Of a stretch of DNA of 64,000 bases, positions 51,141 through 61,880 are shown in pieces; position 1 is the stretch's first letter; the number at the start of each line of letters is the position of its first letter. Position numbers and translations under genes: made by a program. The stretch covers positions 581,578 through 645,577 of the forward strand of contig CP038120.1 of assembly GCA_004519485.1 (NCBI GenBank). The letters are read 5' to 3'. The notes under the pieces are model-generated. The model was not told the DNA's origin and did no database searches. It saw only the letters and a list, made by a program, of their open reading frames with translations. This DNA comes from Nannochloropsis oceanica (lineage: Eukaryota; Sar; Eustigmatophyceae; Eustigmatales; Monodopsidaceae).

Positions 51141-53694
51141 ATGGCGACGCCGCACGGGGGAGCGGGCGCGGAGCAACAAGAGGAATTACTGCCACAGCAA
51201 CATCACCACCATCATGAGGTGGTGGAGGAGGAGCAGCAGCTACAGCCTGACGCACAACAAGAGGTAGAAAGTTCGCTTGTCCTCTCGACAGCAGAGTCTC
51301 TCGTCCATGCGGCCACCGTTGGCGACCTCCCCTATCTCCAGCAACACCTTGACACCTTGGAACAAGAACAAGAAGGAGAAGCACTAGAAGGCCGTAACCC
51401 CAATGCGACCTCCTCCCTCCATCCCTTCCCGCGTCCTTCCTCCCGCCCTCCTCCCAACCTGTCCTCGCTTCTGGCGGTGGCGGCCGCGCATGGGCACGAA
51501 GCCTGCGTGACTTACCTCCTGAGACGAGGGGCGTCGGTGGAGCACACCGACGAAGAAGGTACGTCCCTCCGTCTGCTGCGTTCCTTTTTCCGTCCCTCTC
51601 TCCAAAATAGTCCCTCCATCTCTTGTGTCTCTCCCTCTCTGCCTCCTCCCTTCCTCCCTCCCTCCCTCCCTCCCTCCCTCCCTCCTTCCCGCCCCTCCCT
51701 TTTGTCATTCACGGGAGCACGTCCGATTTCCTCAACCGTCTTCCCCCCTCTTTAGGTCACTCATCAAGTCATCCTCCCTCCCTTCCCCCCCCTCCCCTAG
51801 GCTGCACTCCACTTTACGATGCTTGTAAGGCCGGGCACGAAGGTGTCGTCCGGCTGCTGATCCAGGTGAGAGATGGAGAGAGGAAGAGTGGAGATAGGGA
51901 GGGAGGGAGGAAGGAAGGAAGGAAGGAAGGTATGGAGAGAGGGAGGGAGGAAAGACCGAATTGTTTGAGAAAGAGAAGAGTAGGGGAACGCTGGAGACAT
52001 ACTAAAGCGCGTGCAGCTCTCTAACTCCTCTCCCTCCCTCCCTCCCTCCCTCCCTCCCCCAGGCGGAGAGCGATGTGCAGCGAAGCAATGCCCGCGGTAC
52101 CTCCCCTCTAATTTGTGCGGCGGGAGAAGGCCACACTAGAGTAGTCGCCCTACTGATAAATACGCTGCTGAAGGAGGGTAAGTAGAGAGAGAGGGAGGGA
52201 GGGAAGGAGGGAGGGAAGGAGGGAGGGAGGGAGGGAGGGAGTGAGGGAGGGGGGCTGGAACGGTCGCACCTCTCACTGATTCCTCGATGTGATATAATCT
52301 CCCTCCCTCCTCCCCTCCCTCCCCCCCTCCCTCCTTCCTTCCCGTAGGCCACGCGGATCACCTGGACCACCGCAACAGCAACGGCAGCACGGCCCTCTGC
52401 TGGAGCGCATTTTACGGCCATACGCACGTGACTCGCCTGCTCCTCATGGCAGGTACGTCGCGTCTTCCCGCCCTCCTTTCCTCCCGCCCTCCCTCGGTCT
52501 ATGTCCGGCGTCCCGCCTGTGGAGTCTTTGCATCCCTCCCTCCCTCCGTCCCTCCCCCCCTCCCTCGCCCCCTCTCCTCCCGTCATTCGACAAGCACCAT
52601 CCCAATCTTTTCGACACACCACATGCCCTTCCCTCCCTCCCTCCCTCCCTCCCTCCCTCCCTTATGCAGGCGCCAATCCCATCATCGCCAATAATGACGG
52701 TCGCTGCCCCCTGGTCAAGGCTAAGGAACGAGAGCACGAGGGCTGCATCGAGCTGCTCCAGGTAAGCCCTCCCTCCTTCCCTCCTACCCCCCCTCCCTCC
52801 CCCCCTAAAATCTTCCCATTTCATCCCACCCCTCACTCTTTCCCATCTTCCTCTCCCTCTCCCTCCGATCTTCAATGTGTCTCACCCCTCCTTTTTCCTC
52901 CCTCACATCTTTTCCCCCTCTCCTCCCCTCCCTCCCTCTTTCACTCCTCCCCTTGATTGGTTCATCCTACCCCTTCCCTCCTTCCTTCCCTCCTTCTCTC
53001 CCTCCTTCCCTCCCTCTAGACCTTCCACCTCGAGCCCACCCGCACGTACCTCCTCCATAAACTCCGAGCCATTAGTAATGTCCGACACGCGCACCAACGG
53101 CATTCATCCCCCAGCCATCGGCAGCAGCAACAGCAGCAGCCCGAGGAGGGAGGGAGGGAGGAAGGGAGAAAGGAAGGGAGGGAGAACGAGATGCCGCCCT
53201 TGGAGACTCTTTCTTCACCTTCCGCCTTCTTTCCTCTCTCTTCCTCCTCCTCTTCCTCCTCCTCCTCCTCCTCCTCCTCCTCCTCCTCCTCCTCCTCCTC
53301 CTCCTCCTCCTCCTCCTCCTCCTCCGAAACGACCACCGTCGCCAGTGGTGACGCCTGCCCCTCCTCTTTGTCCTCTCCCCCACCCTCCTTCCCTGCCCTC
53401 CTCTCGCCTTCCTCCTCCTTCTCCTCTACTTCAACCTCCCTCGCTCCCCCTCCCTTCCTTCGAGACAGAATGGAAGAGGGATTGGAGCTGCCCTACGTCC
53501 GTATCATCGAGGGAGGGAGGGAAGGAGGGAGGGAAGGAGGGAAGGCCGCGGAGCGGAGACGAGAAGTGTTGAGATACGTTGTTGGGGGGCAGGGAGGGGG
53601 GGAGGGAGGGGGGGAGGGAGGAGCAATGGCAGCGGAGCATTTTGTAGAGCTGTTACAATATATGACCTTGCGCTGGGCGGTTGGAGAGGGGTGA
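51141..53694 (+). CDS. Ankyrin-repeat protein 3 with shared C-terminal module, 6 exons
   Basis: Exons: 51141-51558, 51801-51865, 52063-52177, 52348-52452, 52670-52761, 53020-53694; 489 aa. The N-terminus is Gln/His/Glu-rich. Ankyrin units: LLAVAAAHGHEACVTYLLRR, GCTPLYDACKAGHEGVVRLL, GTSPLICAAGEGHTRVVALL, GSTALCWSAFYGHTHVTRLL, CPLVKAKEREHEGCIELLQ; several exons hold about one repeat each. The last exon has a Gln tract, a poly-Ser tract of about 38 residues from TCC codons, then the family C-terminus (LPYVRIIEGG ... VLRYVVGG ... AEHFVELLQYM). No signal peptide or membrane helix; likely a soluble binding protein of unknown partner. Confidence 0.87.
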
Positions 53695-54157
53695 ATGGAG
53701 GGCGGGAGGGCGGGAGGGAGGGATAAGGCAAAATTTTGATTAGGTGTTAGGTAAATATGAAGAACAAGTGATAGATAACAATAAAGAGAACTCTCTATAT
53801 ACATATATACATATATATGTATATATGTAAGTATACAGACATGTGATCACACATCGCTTTTTCTCTCTCTCTCTCTCTATATATATATACATGATACACA
53901 TAGATTTGTCGACATGTCCATGACTTATTGCATATGTATGTTTCTCTGAACAATATGATAGAGGACTCTGTATCTACATATATATGTATACATTATTATT
54001 GCTATTTGAAGGAAAAGGCAATAGCAACATCCGCCCTCCCCTCCTCTCTTCCCTCCCTTCGTCTTCCGGATTTTAACTGCTCTTTAATCGCTTTAATTCT
54101 TTCGTGCATCGCGGCCCTCTCCTCCCTCCCTCTCTCCCTCCCTCCCTCCCTCCCTCC
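53695..54157. repeat. Convergent spacer with AT/CT microsatellites
   Basis: Between two genes ending towards each other. 53795-53840 and 53860-53995 are TA/TATG-type repeats with a (CT)n run near 53862-53877, markedly more AT-rich than the surroundings. No gene recognised. Confidence 0.7.
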
Positions 54158-57100
54158 CTAATCACTATCATCCCCAAGCGCCGCAAATGCATTTCCGGGC
54201 TTTTTCCCTCCTCCTCCTCCTCCTCCTCCTCCTCCCCCTCCTCCGCCCCTCCCTCCCCCCTTCCCTCCCACGCTGGCCCATCCGCCCCCACTGGTGCTCT
54301 TCGTTGCGCCTCCTGTCTTCTTGGCCGGTTCGCCCTTGTAACCTGCCAACGCCTGAGGGAGGGAGGGATGGGTGATGGAACGATGGGAGGGATCGGGAGC
54401 AGGGAGAAGAAAGGAGGGGAGAAGGGAAGGAGGGAGGGAGGGAGGGAGGGAGCATGGGAGGGAAAGAGGGATAGAGGGAGGGAGGGAGGGAGGGAGGGAG
54501 GGAGGGAGGGAGGGAGGGAGGGAAGAAACGGCCTACCTTTCTCTTGCTGGCCTTGGCCCGATCTTGCACCTCTTCGTCACTCTCGAAGAAGCCTTTGGAC
54601 TCCTCCACCAGGGCGGCGATCTGAGGGAGGGAGGGAGGGAGGGAGGGGCGGTTTGTGAAGCGTATAGCTTGAGAAGATTTACTGTTCGCTTGTCTCCTTC
54701 CCTCTTTCCGTCCTTCCCTCATCACCTCCCCCGTAAGAAATGCGTCCAGTCCACCGCCCCTCCTCCACTGATCCCATCTCTCCCCCCCTCCCTCCCTCCC
54801 TCTCCCCCTTCCTCCGTCCCTCCCTCCCTCCCTCCCTACCTGCTCCTCCAGGCGGTCTATTTCCGAGAATTTCTTCACCTCTGCCACCGACAAGAGACGA
54901 CCTTTGATCCCATCCCTCTCCTTGCTCAGGAGGGCGTGCTTGCGGAAGAGGGGCTTGAGCTCGGCCTGAGGGAGGGAGGGGTGAGTATTGAGGCAACGCT
55001 TGGAATTTAATCCTTCCTCCACCCTCCTCGCTCTCCTGTCCTCCTGCTCTCCTTCCCTCCTTTCCTCCCTCTTTTTGCCTTCATCGTGATTTTGATCTTC
55101 CCGAGCGCGTCATTCTGAAACTCATATTCCCCACACACCCATGCACTTTATTTCGGACCTCCTCCCTCCCTCCCTCCCTCCCTCCCTCCCTCCCTTCCTC
55201 CCTCCCTCCCTCCCTCCCTCCCTCACCTCCCGCTTCAAATTGTGCACCATAATGGCGATCTGGACGGCCTTCTCCTTTCGCTCCCTTAGCGTCTTGATCT
55301 GCTCCTCCAGCTTCAGGACCTGAGGAAGGAGGGAGGGAGGGAGGGAGGGAGGGAGGGAGGGGCGATCAAACCTATACGCGATAAATATTCTTAACTCTTC
55401 TTTTTTTTCCCTCCTTCCCTCCCTCCATCCCTCCATCCCTTCCTTCCTCACCTTCTTCTCCTTCCCTGCCTCTTTCGCATCCGCCTTCTCCTTCTCCAGC
55501 CCATCAATCCTGCCCTCCATCTGCTGCAGCAGCCGCTCCTTATCCGCTTTGGTCAGCTGCCCCTTGTCCACTTGGGCCTGCGGGAGGGAGGGAGGGAGGG
55601 AGGGAGGGAGGGAGGGAGGGGAAGGGATTCGAGGGTAAAATAAGGTGTTTGGGAAGCACATGGGAGATGTGGGCGTCGGAATAGCATGACGGGCTCGACG
55701 AGGTAAGAGCATGATGGGGAGGGAAGGGAGGGAGGGAAGGAAGGAGAAACGGAGGATGGAAGGAAGAGAGGGAGGGAGGGAGGGAGGGAGGGAGGGAGGG
55801 AGGGAGGGAGGGAGGGCGTACCTTCATGGCCTGACTAGTCCACTCTGCTTTTTCCTTTAGCTGACTGGCACTCAGTTCCTCGTAGAGAGCACTCTCGCTG
55901 TCCGACAGCTGTTCCCCGCGCATCATCTTGGCCTAGAGCAGAAGGGAGGGAGGAAGGGGGGAAAGGGTGGGAGGAAGGGAGGGAGGGAGGGAGGGAGGGA
56001 GGGAGGAGAGATCAGCGCTAACTGACCCGCAGAGGCTTACATCCTCGCAATCAAGAGGAAGAGAGGGAGGGAGGGAGGGAGGGAGGGAGAGAGGGAGGGA
56101 GGGAGAGAGGGAGGGAGGGAGGGAGGGCGTACGTACCTCGATGGATTCAAAGGCTTCCTGTAGCGGCAGGAGCAAATCTTTGAGACCCCGTTGCTTCTGC
56201 GACCAGGAGGGACATTTGGAGGTCATCATGTCGGGAAATACGGCCATCTGAGGGAGGGAGGGAGGGAGGGAGGGAGGGAGGGAGGGAGGGGGTGGAGGAC
56301 TGGCAATCGGAAAGCATAGTGTCGGAAAAGACGGCCATCCGAGGGAGAGAGGAGGGACGGAGGGAGGGGAGGGAGAGAGGAGGGACGGAGGGAGGGAAGG
56401 AGGGAGGGACGGAGGGAGGAAGGGGAAAAGCAGCGTACCGAGATGGAAACGATCATGTCCCGCTCTTTTCCTGTCACAGTCGCTTCATTGAACCCTCCTG
56501 CTGCTCCTGCTGCTCCCCCTTCGTTCTCCTTCTCAGGTTCCTGTCGTTTAGGTGGGAGAGAGAGGGAGGGAGGGAGGGGAGGGAGGGAGGGAGGGGAGGG
56601 AGGGAGGGAGGGAGGGGAGGGAGGAAGAGGAGAACAAGAGGGAGGGAGGCAAGGAATTGAAAGACGAAATTGAGCACACGGGGATGAGAACTCAACAGAT
56701 GGACTGATTGTCGGGTGCATCCCTTCCTCCCTCCCTCCCTCCCTCCCTCCCTCTTTCCCTACCTCTCCTGGCCCCCCGGCGCCCGCGATAAGGGGGAAGA
56801 CGACGATGGACTTAAGGTTTTTGCCTATTTGTTTTTTGAGAGAGAAAAACGGGGGGCGAAGGAGGGAAGGAGAGGGACAGGGGAGTCATGCATTCGCAGA
56901 AGCCATGTCCAGCGCTGCAGGGGCAGAGAAGGGGAGGGAGGAAAGATAGGAAGGGGGTGTGGGCAGGGAGGGAGGACGGTACGGCAGGGAGAACAGGGAG
57001 GAAGGGAGGGAGGTAGGGAGGGAGGGAGGGAGGGAGGGACGTACCCGTGTCATGGTGAAATTTGAAACATCCAGCGGATGCGAGGTCATTGGCAGCCGAC

Positions 57101-57879
57101 TTGTCCTCAATAAAATTGATACCCTTCAGAGCATTAGAGCACCATTTCTGATGGAGGAGGGAGAAAAAGACAAAGATGAGATAAAACAAATATCACATAT
57201 CTTTCTCATTCGATAGCAGTCTCGCATATATTTTTGATGGGCCTTCCTTTCCCTCCCTTCCCCCTCTCTCCCTCTTTCAATATCACCCTCGCGTTCTTGT
57301 GTGAGTGGCCTTTCTTTCCCTTCCTTTTCTCCTTCCTCCGTCTTTCAGTATCACCCTCGCGTTCTTGTGTGAGTGGCCTCTCTTTCTCTCCCTCTCCCTC
57401 CTCCTCTCTCTCCCTCTTACCGGCATGCTATCGTCGTAACGGGCCCTGACGCCTTTCCCCCCTCCTACCACAAAGGTCAGTCGCACCATTTCCGTCAGGT
57501 TCTCGAAAGGGGTGGCGAAGGCACTAGACAGAATATGTGTGACCTGTTACAGAGGATGAGAATGTGAAATACGTCTACCGCAGCGGCATGCCTACCGCCC
57601 CTCCCTCAAGCCCTACCTTCTTCCAGCCCTTGCCTCCCCTCTACTTACTTGCGCCTCGTTCAAGCCACCCAAGTCAAAGGTCTCGGCATCGACCGCGGCT
57701 CTATTTGTATATGAGGTGGACGCACATGAGTGCACATGAGTGAGCTGGACGACGATGATCACGACCTTGCTATCTACCCGCTTGCCGTCCCCTCCTTCCT
57801 CCCCTCCCTCTCTCCCTGAAGCAGGCAAGACGTACCGGACGTGCTTCACGAGGGAATGATGCTGTTGCTCTTCCGCCAT
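54158..57879 (-). CDS. Conserved-looking coiled-coil protein of unknown function, 14 exons
   Basis: Exons (minus): 57836-57879, 57649-57700, 57421-57543, 57045-57147, 56763-56824, 56439-56540, 56137-56247, 55822-55932, 55452-55577, 55227-55319, 55079-55114, 54840-54965, 54537-54620, 54158-54352; 455 aa. The N-terminal third looks globular (MVRLTFVVGGGKGVRARYDD, KWCSNALKGINFIEDKSAA, CFKFHHDTGKNLKSIVVFP). The middle is helical with long coiled coils (ERLLQQMEGRIDGLEKEKAD; KLEEQIKTLRERKEKA). The tail is Gly-rich and ends KKPGNAFAALGDDSD. Exon 11 appears to use a GC donor (AAG|GCAAAA). I do not recognise the family; no signal peptide or membrane helix. Introns here are mostly polypyrimidine from donor to acceptor on the coding strand. 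Confidence 0.8.
54420..54525. repeat. Long (GGGA)n tract
   Basis: A good example of the intronic simple repeat found throughout 20 kb onward; other long runs are at 45196-45260, 48369-48420, 55767-55815 and 56248-56289. It falls inside an intron of the coiled-coil gene, where the transcript carries (TCCC)n. Confidence 0.9.
56291..56339 (-). pseudogene. Decayed copy of exon 7 start in the coiled-coil gene
   Basis: Minus-strand translation MAVFSDTMLSDCQSST, against MAVFPDMMTSKCPSWS in the real exon 7 (56137-56247). It lies upstream of that exon in transcript order and the AG acceptor is mutated (gg before atg). Confidence 0.75.
57281..57416. repeat. 68-bp direct repeat in intron 3 of the coiled-coil gene
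   Basis: The string 'tatcaccctcgcgttcttgt' followed by 'gtgagtggcc' occurs at 57281 and 57349, with pyrimidine-rich sequence after each copy. Confidence 0.85.
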
Positions 57880-58741
57880 GACTATTGCTTACGTAGTAGT
57901 TGCCGGTTTTGTTGCCTTTGTAGCGTGGTGTGAGGAGAGATGGGAGGAGGAAGAGGGTGAGCACGGACATGGTTCTGGAATGCACGACGACCCATCATCA
58001 TTATTGCAATGGGTTGAAGCAGTCTTGCTTCTGACGTGCGCTCTGATGTTGCTCAGGCATACAAAACCGCAGCATCAACGCTGTGGTCACGTTTATCGTG
58101 GCAGATGTTCTGGTGAGCCTACGCGGCCTCAGTATTCGTTTTGCGGAGTTAGGCACGTGAGATATGGGTTGTGCAAGACGAGAGATAGAAGCAGGGAAGA
58201 AGCCCGTTTGACGGGTGTGAGCCGTTGAGTCACGGTGACCTGAGGAGGTCGAGTCTGTGTGGCAATCATTGTGTGTATATATGAATATGTACGCATACAC
58301 TCAACGCACACATGACACACATAACTTTTTCTGTCCTTTGTCCCTCAGGTCGCTCGAATTTCCTCGGCGAAACCATGGCCGGCTCCACGTCTGCCGGCTG
58401 CATCACCATCGCAGCAATATCATCTCCCTACCTGTTTTCCGGGGAGGTGGGGAGGGGGGATTGAAAAAAATGCTTTCGAGCAATCTTATGAGTCCTGATG
58501 GTTCTCCTTCCGGCGTTCGTACAACTTTGACTTCCGTAGCCCGTGTGTCAATGACATAACACTCGCCGGGATGGACTGAAGCGCCTGCCGCTGCTTGTGT
58601 AAGTATTCATACGTCTTCTTCTTTCCGCCGGATCTTGGTCTTTTGATAAACAACTTATATGATTAAATATTAACTTAATCATTTCAATGCTTAGCAAAGA
58701 GAAAAACTCTTTGCTGGAAGCACGTGCCGGAAGGCATATCT
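57880..58741. other. Intergenic, no gene recognised
   Basis: Upstream of the coiled-coil gene. A plus-strand frame starts at 57878, overlapping the minus-strand ATG within CATG, but lacks family features. Exon-like stretches near 58030-58150 and 58349-58440 (the second preceded by 'tgtccctcag') could not be assembled into a credible protein. Confidence 0.4.
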
Positions 58742-59035
58742 ACCGGTGTGTAGCATGCGTGGTATGGGCCGTAATGTGCAAAAAAGGGCAAAAGAATCGA
58801 CACCCGACCTTCCAACCTGGTCACCCACGGTAGTACTATACCGGTGTGTAGCATGCGTGGTATGGGCCGTAATGTGCAAAAAAGGGCAAAAGAATCGACA
58901 CCCGACCTTCCAACCTGGTCACCCACGGTAGTACTATACCGGTGTGTAGCATGCGTGGTATGGGCCGTAATGTGCAAAAAAGGGCAAAAGAATCGACACC
59001 CGACCTTCCAACCTGGTCACCCACGGTAGTACTAT
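58742..59035 (-). repeat. Three 98-bp tandem units containing the 3' end of 5S rRNA
   Basis: Units at 58742-58839, 58840-58937 and 58938-59035, nearly identical. Each has 51 bp of 5S 3'-flanking sequence, including the T-rich terminator, plus the last 47 nt of the 5S rRNA; the third unit merges into the complete gene. The flank contains 'acggcccataccac' on the minus strand, which resembles the 5' end of canonical eukaryotic 5S rRNA. Confidence 0.9.
58975..58980 (-). terminator. RNA polymerase III terminator of 5S rRNA
   Basis: T6 on the minus strand, 8 nt after the 5S 3' end, preceded by a shorter T4 directly at the end of the gene. The same T-run is repeated in each upstream 98-bp unit. Confidence 0.7.
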
Positions 59036-59107
59036 TCGGGCTCGAACGCGCTTAGCTTCGGAGAGCGGACGGGTTCCGGCGTATTCCACGTTGAGATGGC
59101 CGATTCT
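58989..59107 (-). rRNA. 5S ribosomal RNA
   Basis: 119 nt. The 5' end AGAATCG pairs perfectly with the 3' end CGATTCT to close helix I. Internal landmarks: CCCGTCCGCTCTCCGAAGC with CTAAGC (loop C and helix III) and AGTACTACCGTGGGTGACC (loop E region and internal promoter C box). A run of six T on the RNA strand (58975-58980 in complement) serves as the RNA polymerase III terminator. Ends were set by the helix I pairing and may be off by one or two bases. Confidence 0.93.
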
Positions 59108-59868
59108 GTCTGTGACGTTGTTCCCAATCTATAAATACATCACTTAACTTTTTTAATTTTTTTTAACCATAAGTGAGTACCGCCAAAAGGAAACACCCCG
59201 GGGGATGGGGGACAGATCACGGAGTGGAGTGTATATAATGAGTGAGGAGACTTGTAATTCCATTTGTTGCGAATCGTTGCGGGTTTGGGTATGAGGCGGC
59301 AGGAATCCACCGTCTTGAGCCATCAGGAGGAATGCCTGGGCTGCCTGTATATCCACGCACTAATAAAAACACCAGTGCTCAAATCCTCAATCTCGCTCTC
59401 ACTTTCTCCACTGGCGCGTTAAGGGGTGATGCGCGTACCAGTCCAGGCAGGCAGCGTATGGCTGCTGAAAATGAACGAATGCCGACCGCTGTAAAAGATT
59501 ATTCGTCTTTCAAAATGCACCGCCCGAGGTGACGAGTCTCGCCGAACTTTGAAGCCGTTTTCTGTTCTGATACGTCAAGGGGTATGTCGATCACTTGTAT
59601 GATGAGGCGTCCAATATCACTCACCGGCGAGACGTAACAATTTACTGGCAGCGGCAGGGTCCGCGAACCACAGGCGGGTGGATGCCTGCACCACTCTATC
59701 ACATCGGAACGCCCTTGCCTCCCAGCTGCCTGAACTTGAATTTCAAGTAATCGCACATACCGCGCCGCTGAAATATTGCGGCGAATGAGAGGCCGAAGTT
59801 GTCAAAAAACGCGACCTGCTCCATGCTCCACACTCATTTACATTGAAAATCATACAGATATTTCCATT
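59108..59868. other. Intergenic, no gene recognised
   Basis: Between the 5S gene and ankyrin gene 4, free of TCCC tracts. No convincing ORF; contains upstream sequence of both flanking transcripts. An in-frame ATG at 59785 is an alternative start for the ankyrin gene. Confidence 0.5.
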
Positions 59869-61880
59869 ATGGAGCTGCCTGCCGGAGCCGAGGGAATGAC
59901 ATCGCCGCCGCAGCAGCAACAGGTTGAAGGCCAAAATCTCTTACAGCACCCGCACCAGCAGCACTGGCAGCATCAGCACCACCAGCAGCAGTCCATAATT
60001 GCTATGGAGGAAGAGATGCCGGTCGCAGCACCACAAGATGCTGTTGGAGCCGCAGGAGCAGCAGTAGGAACTAAACGACAGTGTGAGACGAACATGCTGG
60101 AGGAGGGAGAGGAGAGAGCAGCGGAGAACGAAGTGGGCGATGGTAGGGAAGTGTGGCGAGATGTGTTGAAATCTGAAAGCGTTCCAGCTCTCCGAAAGAT
60201 TTTCGCACGCTCACCGACGAAGGTCGTCCAATGGCTTTTGGAGGAAGAGCTGGAAAGAGGGGAGACAGCAGCAGCAGCAGCAGCAGCGGGCGGAGAAGGG
60301 GGGGGAGGAGTGGGAGATAACGAGAGGGAAGGGAGGCAGACTGTGTTGCATCTATGCGCTATGAAGGGAGAGACGGATATGATGCAGACGATACTGGAGC
60401 TTGCTAGTGGCAACTGTGGCAGCAGCAGCAGCAGCAGCAGCAGCGGTGGCGATGAAAGAAGAAAAACGAGAGGAGGAGGAGAAGAAGGAAAAGAAGGAGA
60501 AACCGGAATTCAGCGACTGCACGGCGTTCTCTCGAAACGGAACGCTCAGGGCCGGACCCCCCTCTATCTTGCTGCTCAAAACGGACATGACAAGTGTGTA
60601 GCCATGCTCCTCTCCCTCTCTTCCTCCCTCCCGCCTTCCCCCCCTTCCTTCTCCTTCCCTCCTGCGGCATCGTCGCCAACAGCACCACCACCACCACAGA
60701 TAGTGGCAGCAGCAGCAGCAGCAGCAGGAGCAGCAGGAGCAGAAGCATCGATCACCACCACCATTCCCTCTCTCCGTCCCTCCCTCCACGCCCTTCCTGA
60801 TCACCACGGGACGACGCCTCTTCTCATCGCCACAAGAAGAGGACACACCGCCGTCGTCCGGCTACTGCTGCAGGCGTATCGGGAGGAAGTGAAGGAGGAG
60901 GGCGTGGACGCCCCAGACGCCATGGGCCGCACCGCTTTTTTTGAAGCCTGTCGGTTCGGTCGAGAGGAGGTAATGAGTCTCCCTCCCTCCCTCCCTCCCT
61001 CCCTCCCTCCCCCTCCTCCAAGCAGGCACCAATCGCATCCTTGGTTTGGCCCATATTCTCATCCTCTACCCCTCCCTCCCTCGCTTCCTCCCTCCCTCCC
61101 TAGATCATTCCACTGCTCCTCCAAGCAGGGGCGAGTCCTCTTCTAGGGCCTTCGCTCCCCCTCCCCGCCGCCCGCCGACAGGGAAGAGGCAGGACATTAC
61201 TGGATCAGATCGAGGTCAGGAGGGAAGGAGGGAGGAAAGGAGGGATTGAGGGACCAGAGAGGTATCCTCCTCTCACCCTGTGCATATTCTCGTTCTATTC
61301 CCCACCTTTTCCCTTCTTTCCCACTCATCGCTTCCTCCCTCCCTCCTTTCCTCCCCCCCTCCCTCCCTCCCTCTCTCATCAGAAAGCAACTGTTGAGCCG
61401 CAACGGTCTTTCCTCCTTCTCAAGATTCGAGTCCTCACTGAACTTACCTACACCTTGAACAACGACCTCTACCTCCCTCCCTGTCTCCCTCCCTCCCTCC
61501 CTCCCTCCTCATCTTCCTCCTCTGTCATCAAGGCCTTGCCGGCTTGTGTACGGGGGAGGGTGGAGGGAGGGAAAGAGGGAAAGAGTGGGGGAGGGGATGC
61601 CATGCCATGGGTGGAGATAAGGGGGGAGACAGAGCAAGCATACCGAGACGAGATTGACAGAGAGAGGTACGTTAGAGTTAGGGAAAGAGGGGGAGGGAGG
61701 GAGGGAGCAAGAAACAGGTTGAGAAACACGGAGCTTCCTTAGTAATGATACTCCCTCCCTTCCTCTCTTCTCCCTTCCCTCAGGATTCTGGCTGTTCTCT
61801 CTCTTTGTGCGGATGGTACCTCCTTGCCTTGGGAGTTGTTCGTCGAGCTAGAGGGGTTCCTTCCAACACAGTTTGATTGA
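59869..61880 (+). CDS. Ankyrin-repeat protein 4 with shared C-terminal module, 4 exons
   Basis: Exons: 59869-60969, 61104-61214, 61383-61666, 61784-61880; 530 aa. The N-terminus is Gln/His-rich, with Ala and Ser homopolymers further on. Ankyrin units: RQTVLHLCAMKGETDMMQTI, GRTPLYLAAQNGHDKCVAML, GTTPLLIATRRGHTAVVRLL, GRTAFFEACRFGREE joined to IIPLLLQAGASPLLG. The C-terminus (MPWVEIRGETEQA ... RILAVLSLCADGTSLPWELF with VELEGFL) is the fourth version of the module shared with the other ankyrin genes, lacking the Gly/Glu insertion. The start at 59869 was chosen because the preceding in-frame residues from 59785 look non-coding; the longer form cannot be excluded. The exon 2 donor (GAG|GTCAGG) is weak but required for frame. 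Confidence 0.85.
61011..61043 (+). pseudogene. Decayed copy of ankyrin gene 4 exon 2 in intron 1
   Basis: Reads LLQAGTNRILG, against LLQAGASPLLG in the real exon 2 (61104-61214). Separated from it by pyrimidine tracts and lacking its own acceptor AG. Confidence 0.65.

Noticed and set aside
58030-58440. Exon-like stretches upstream of the coiled-coil gene
   Set aside because: One has a good acceptor (tgtccctcag), but no start, frame-compatible partner or recognisable protein could be assembled.
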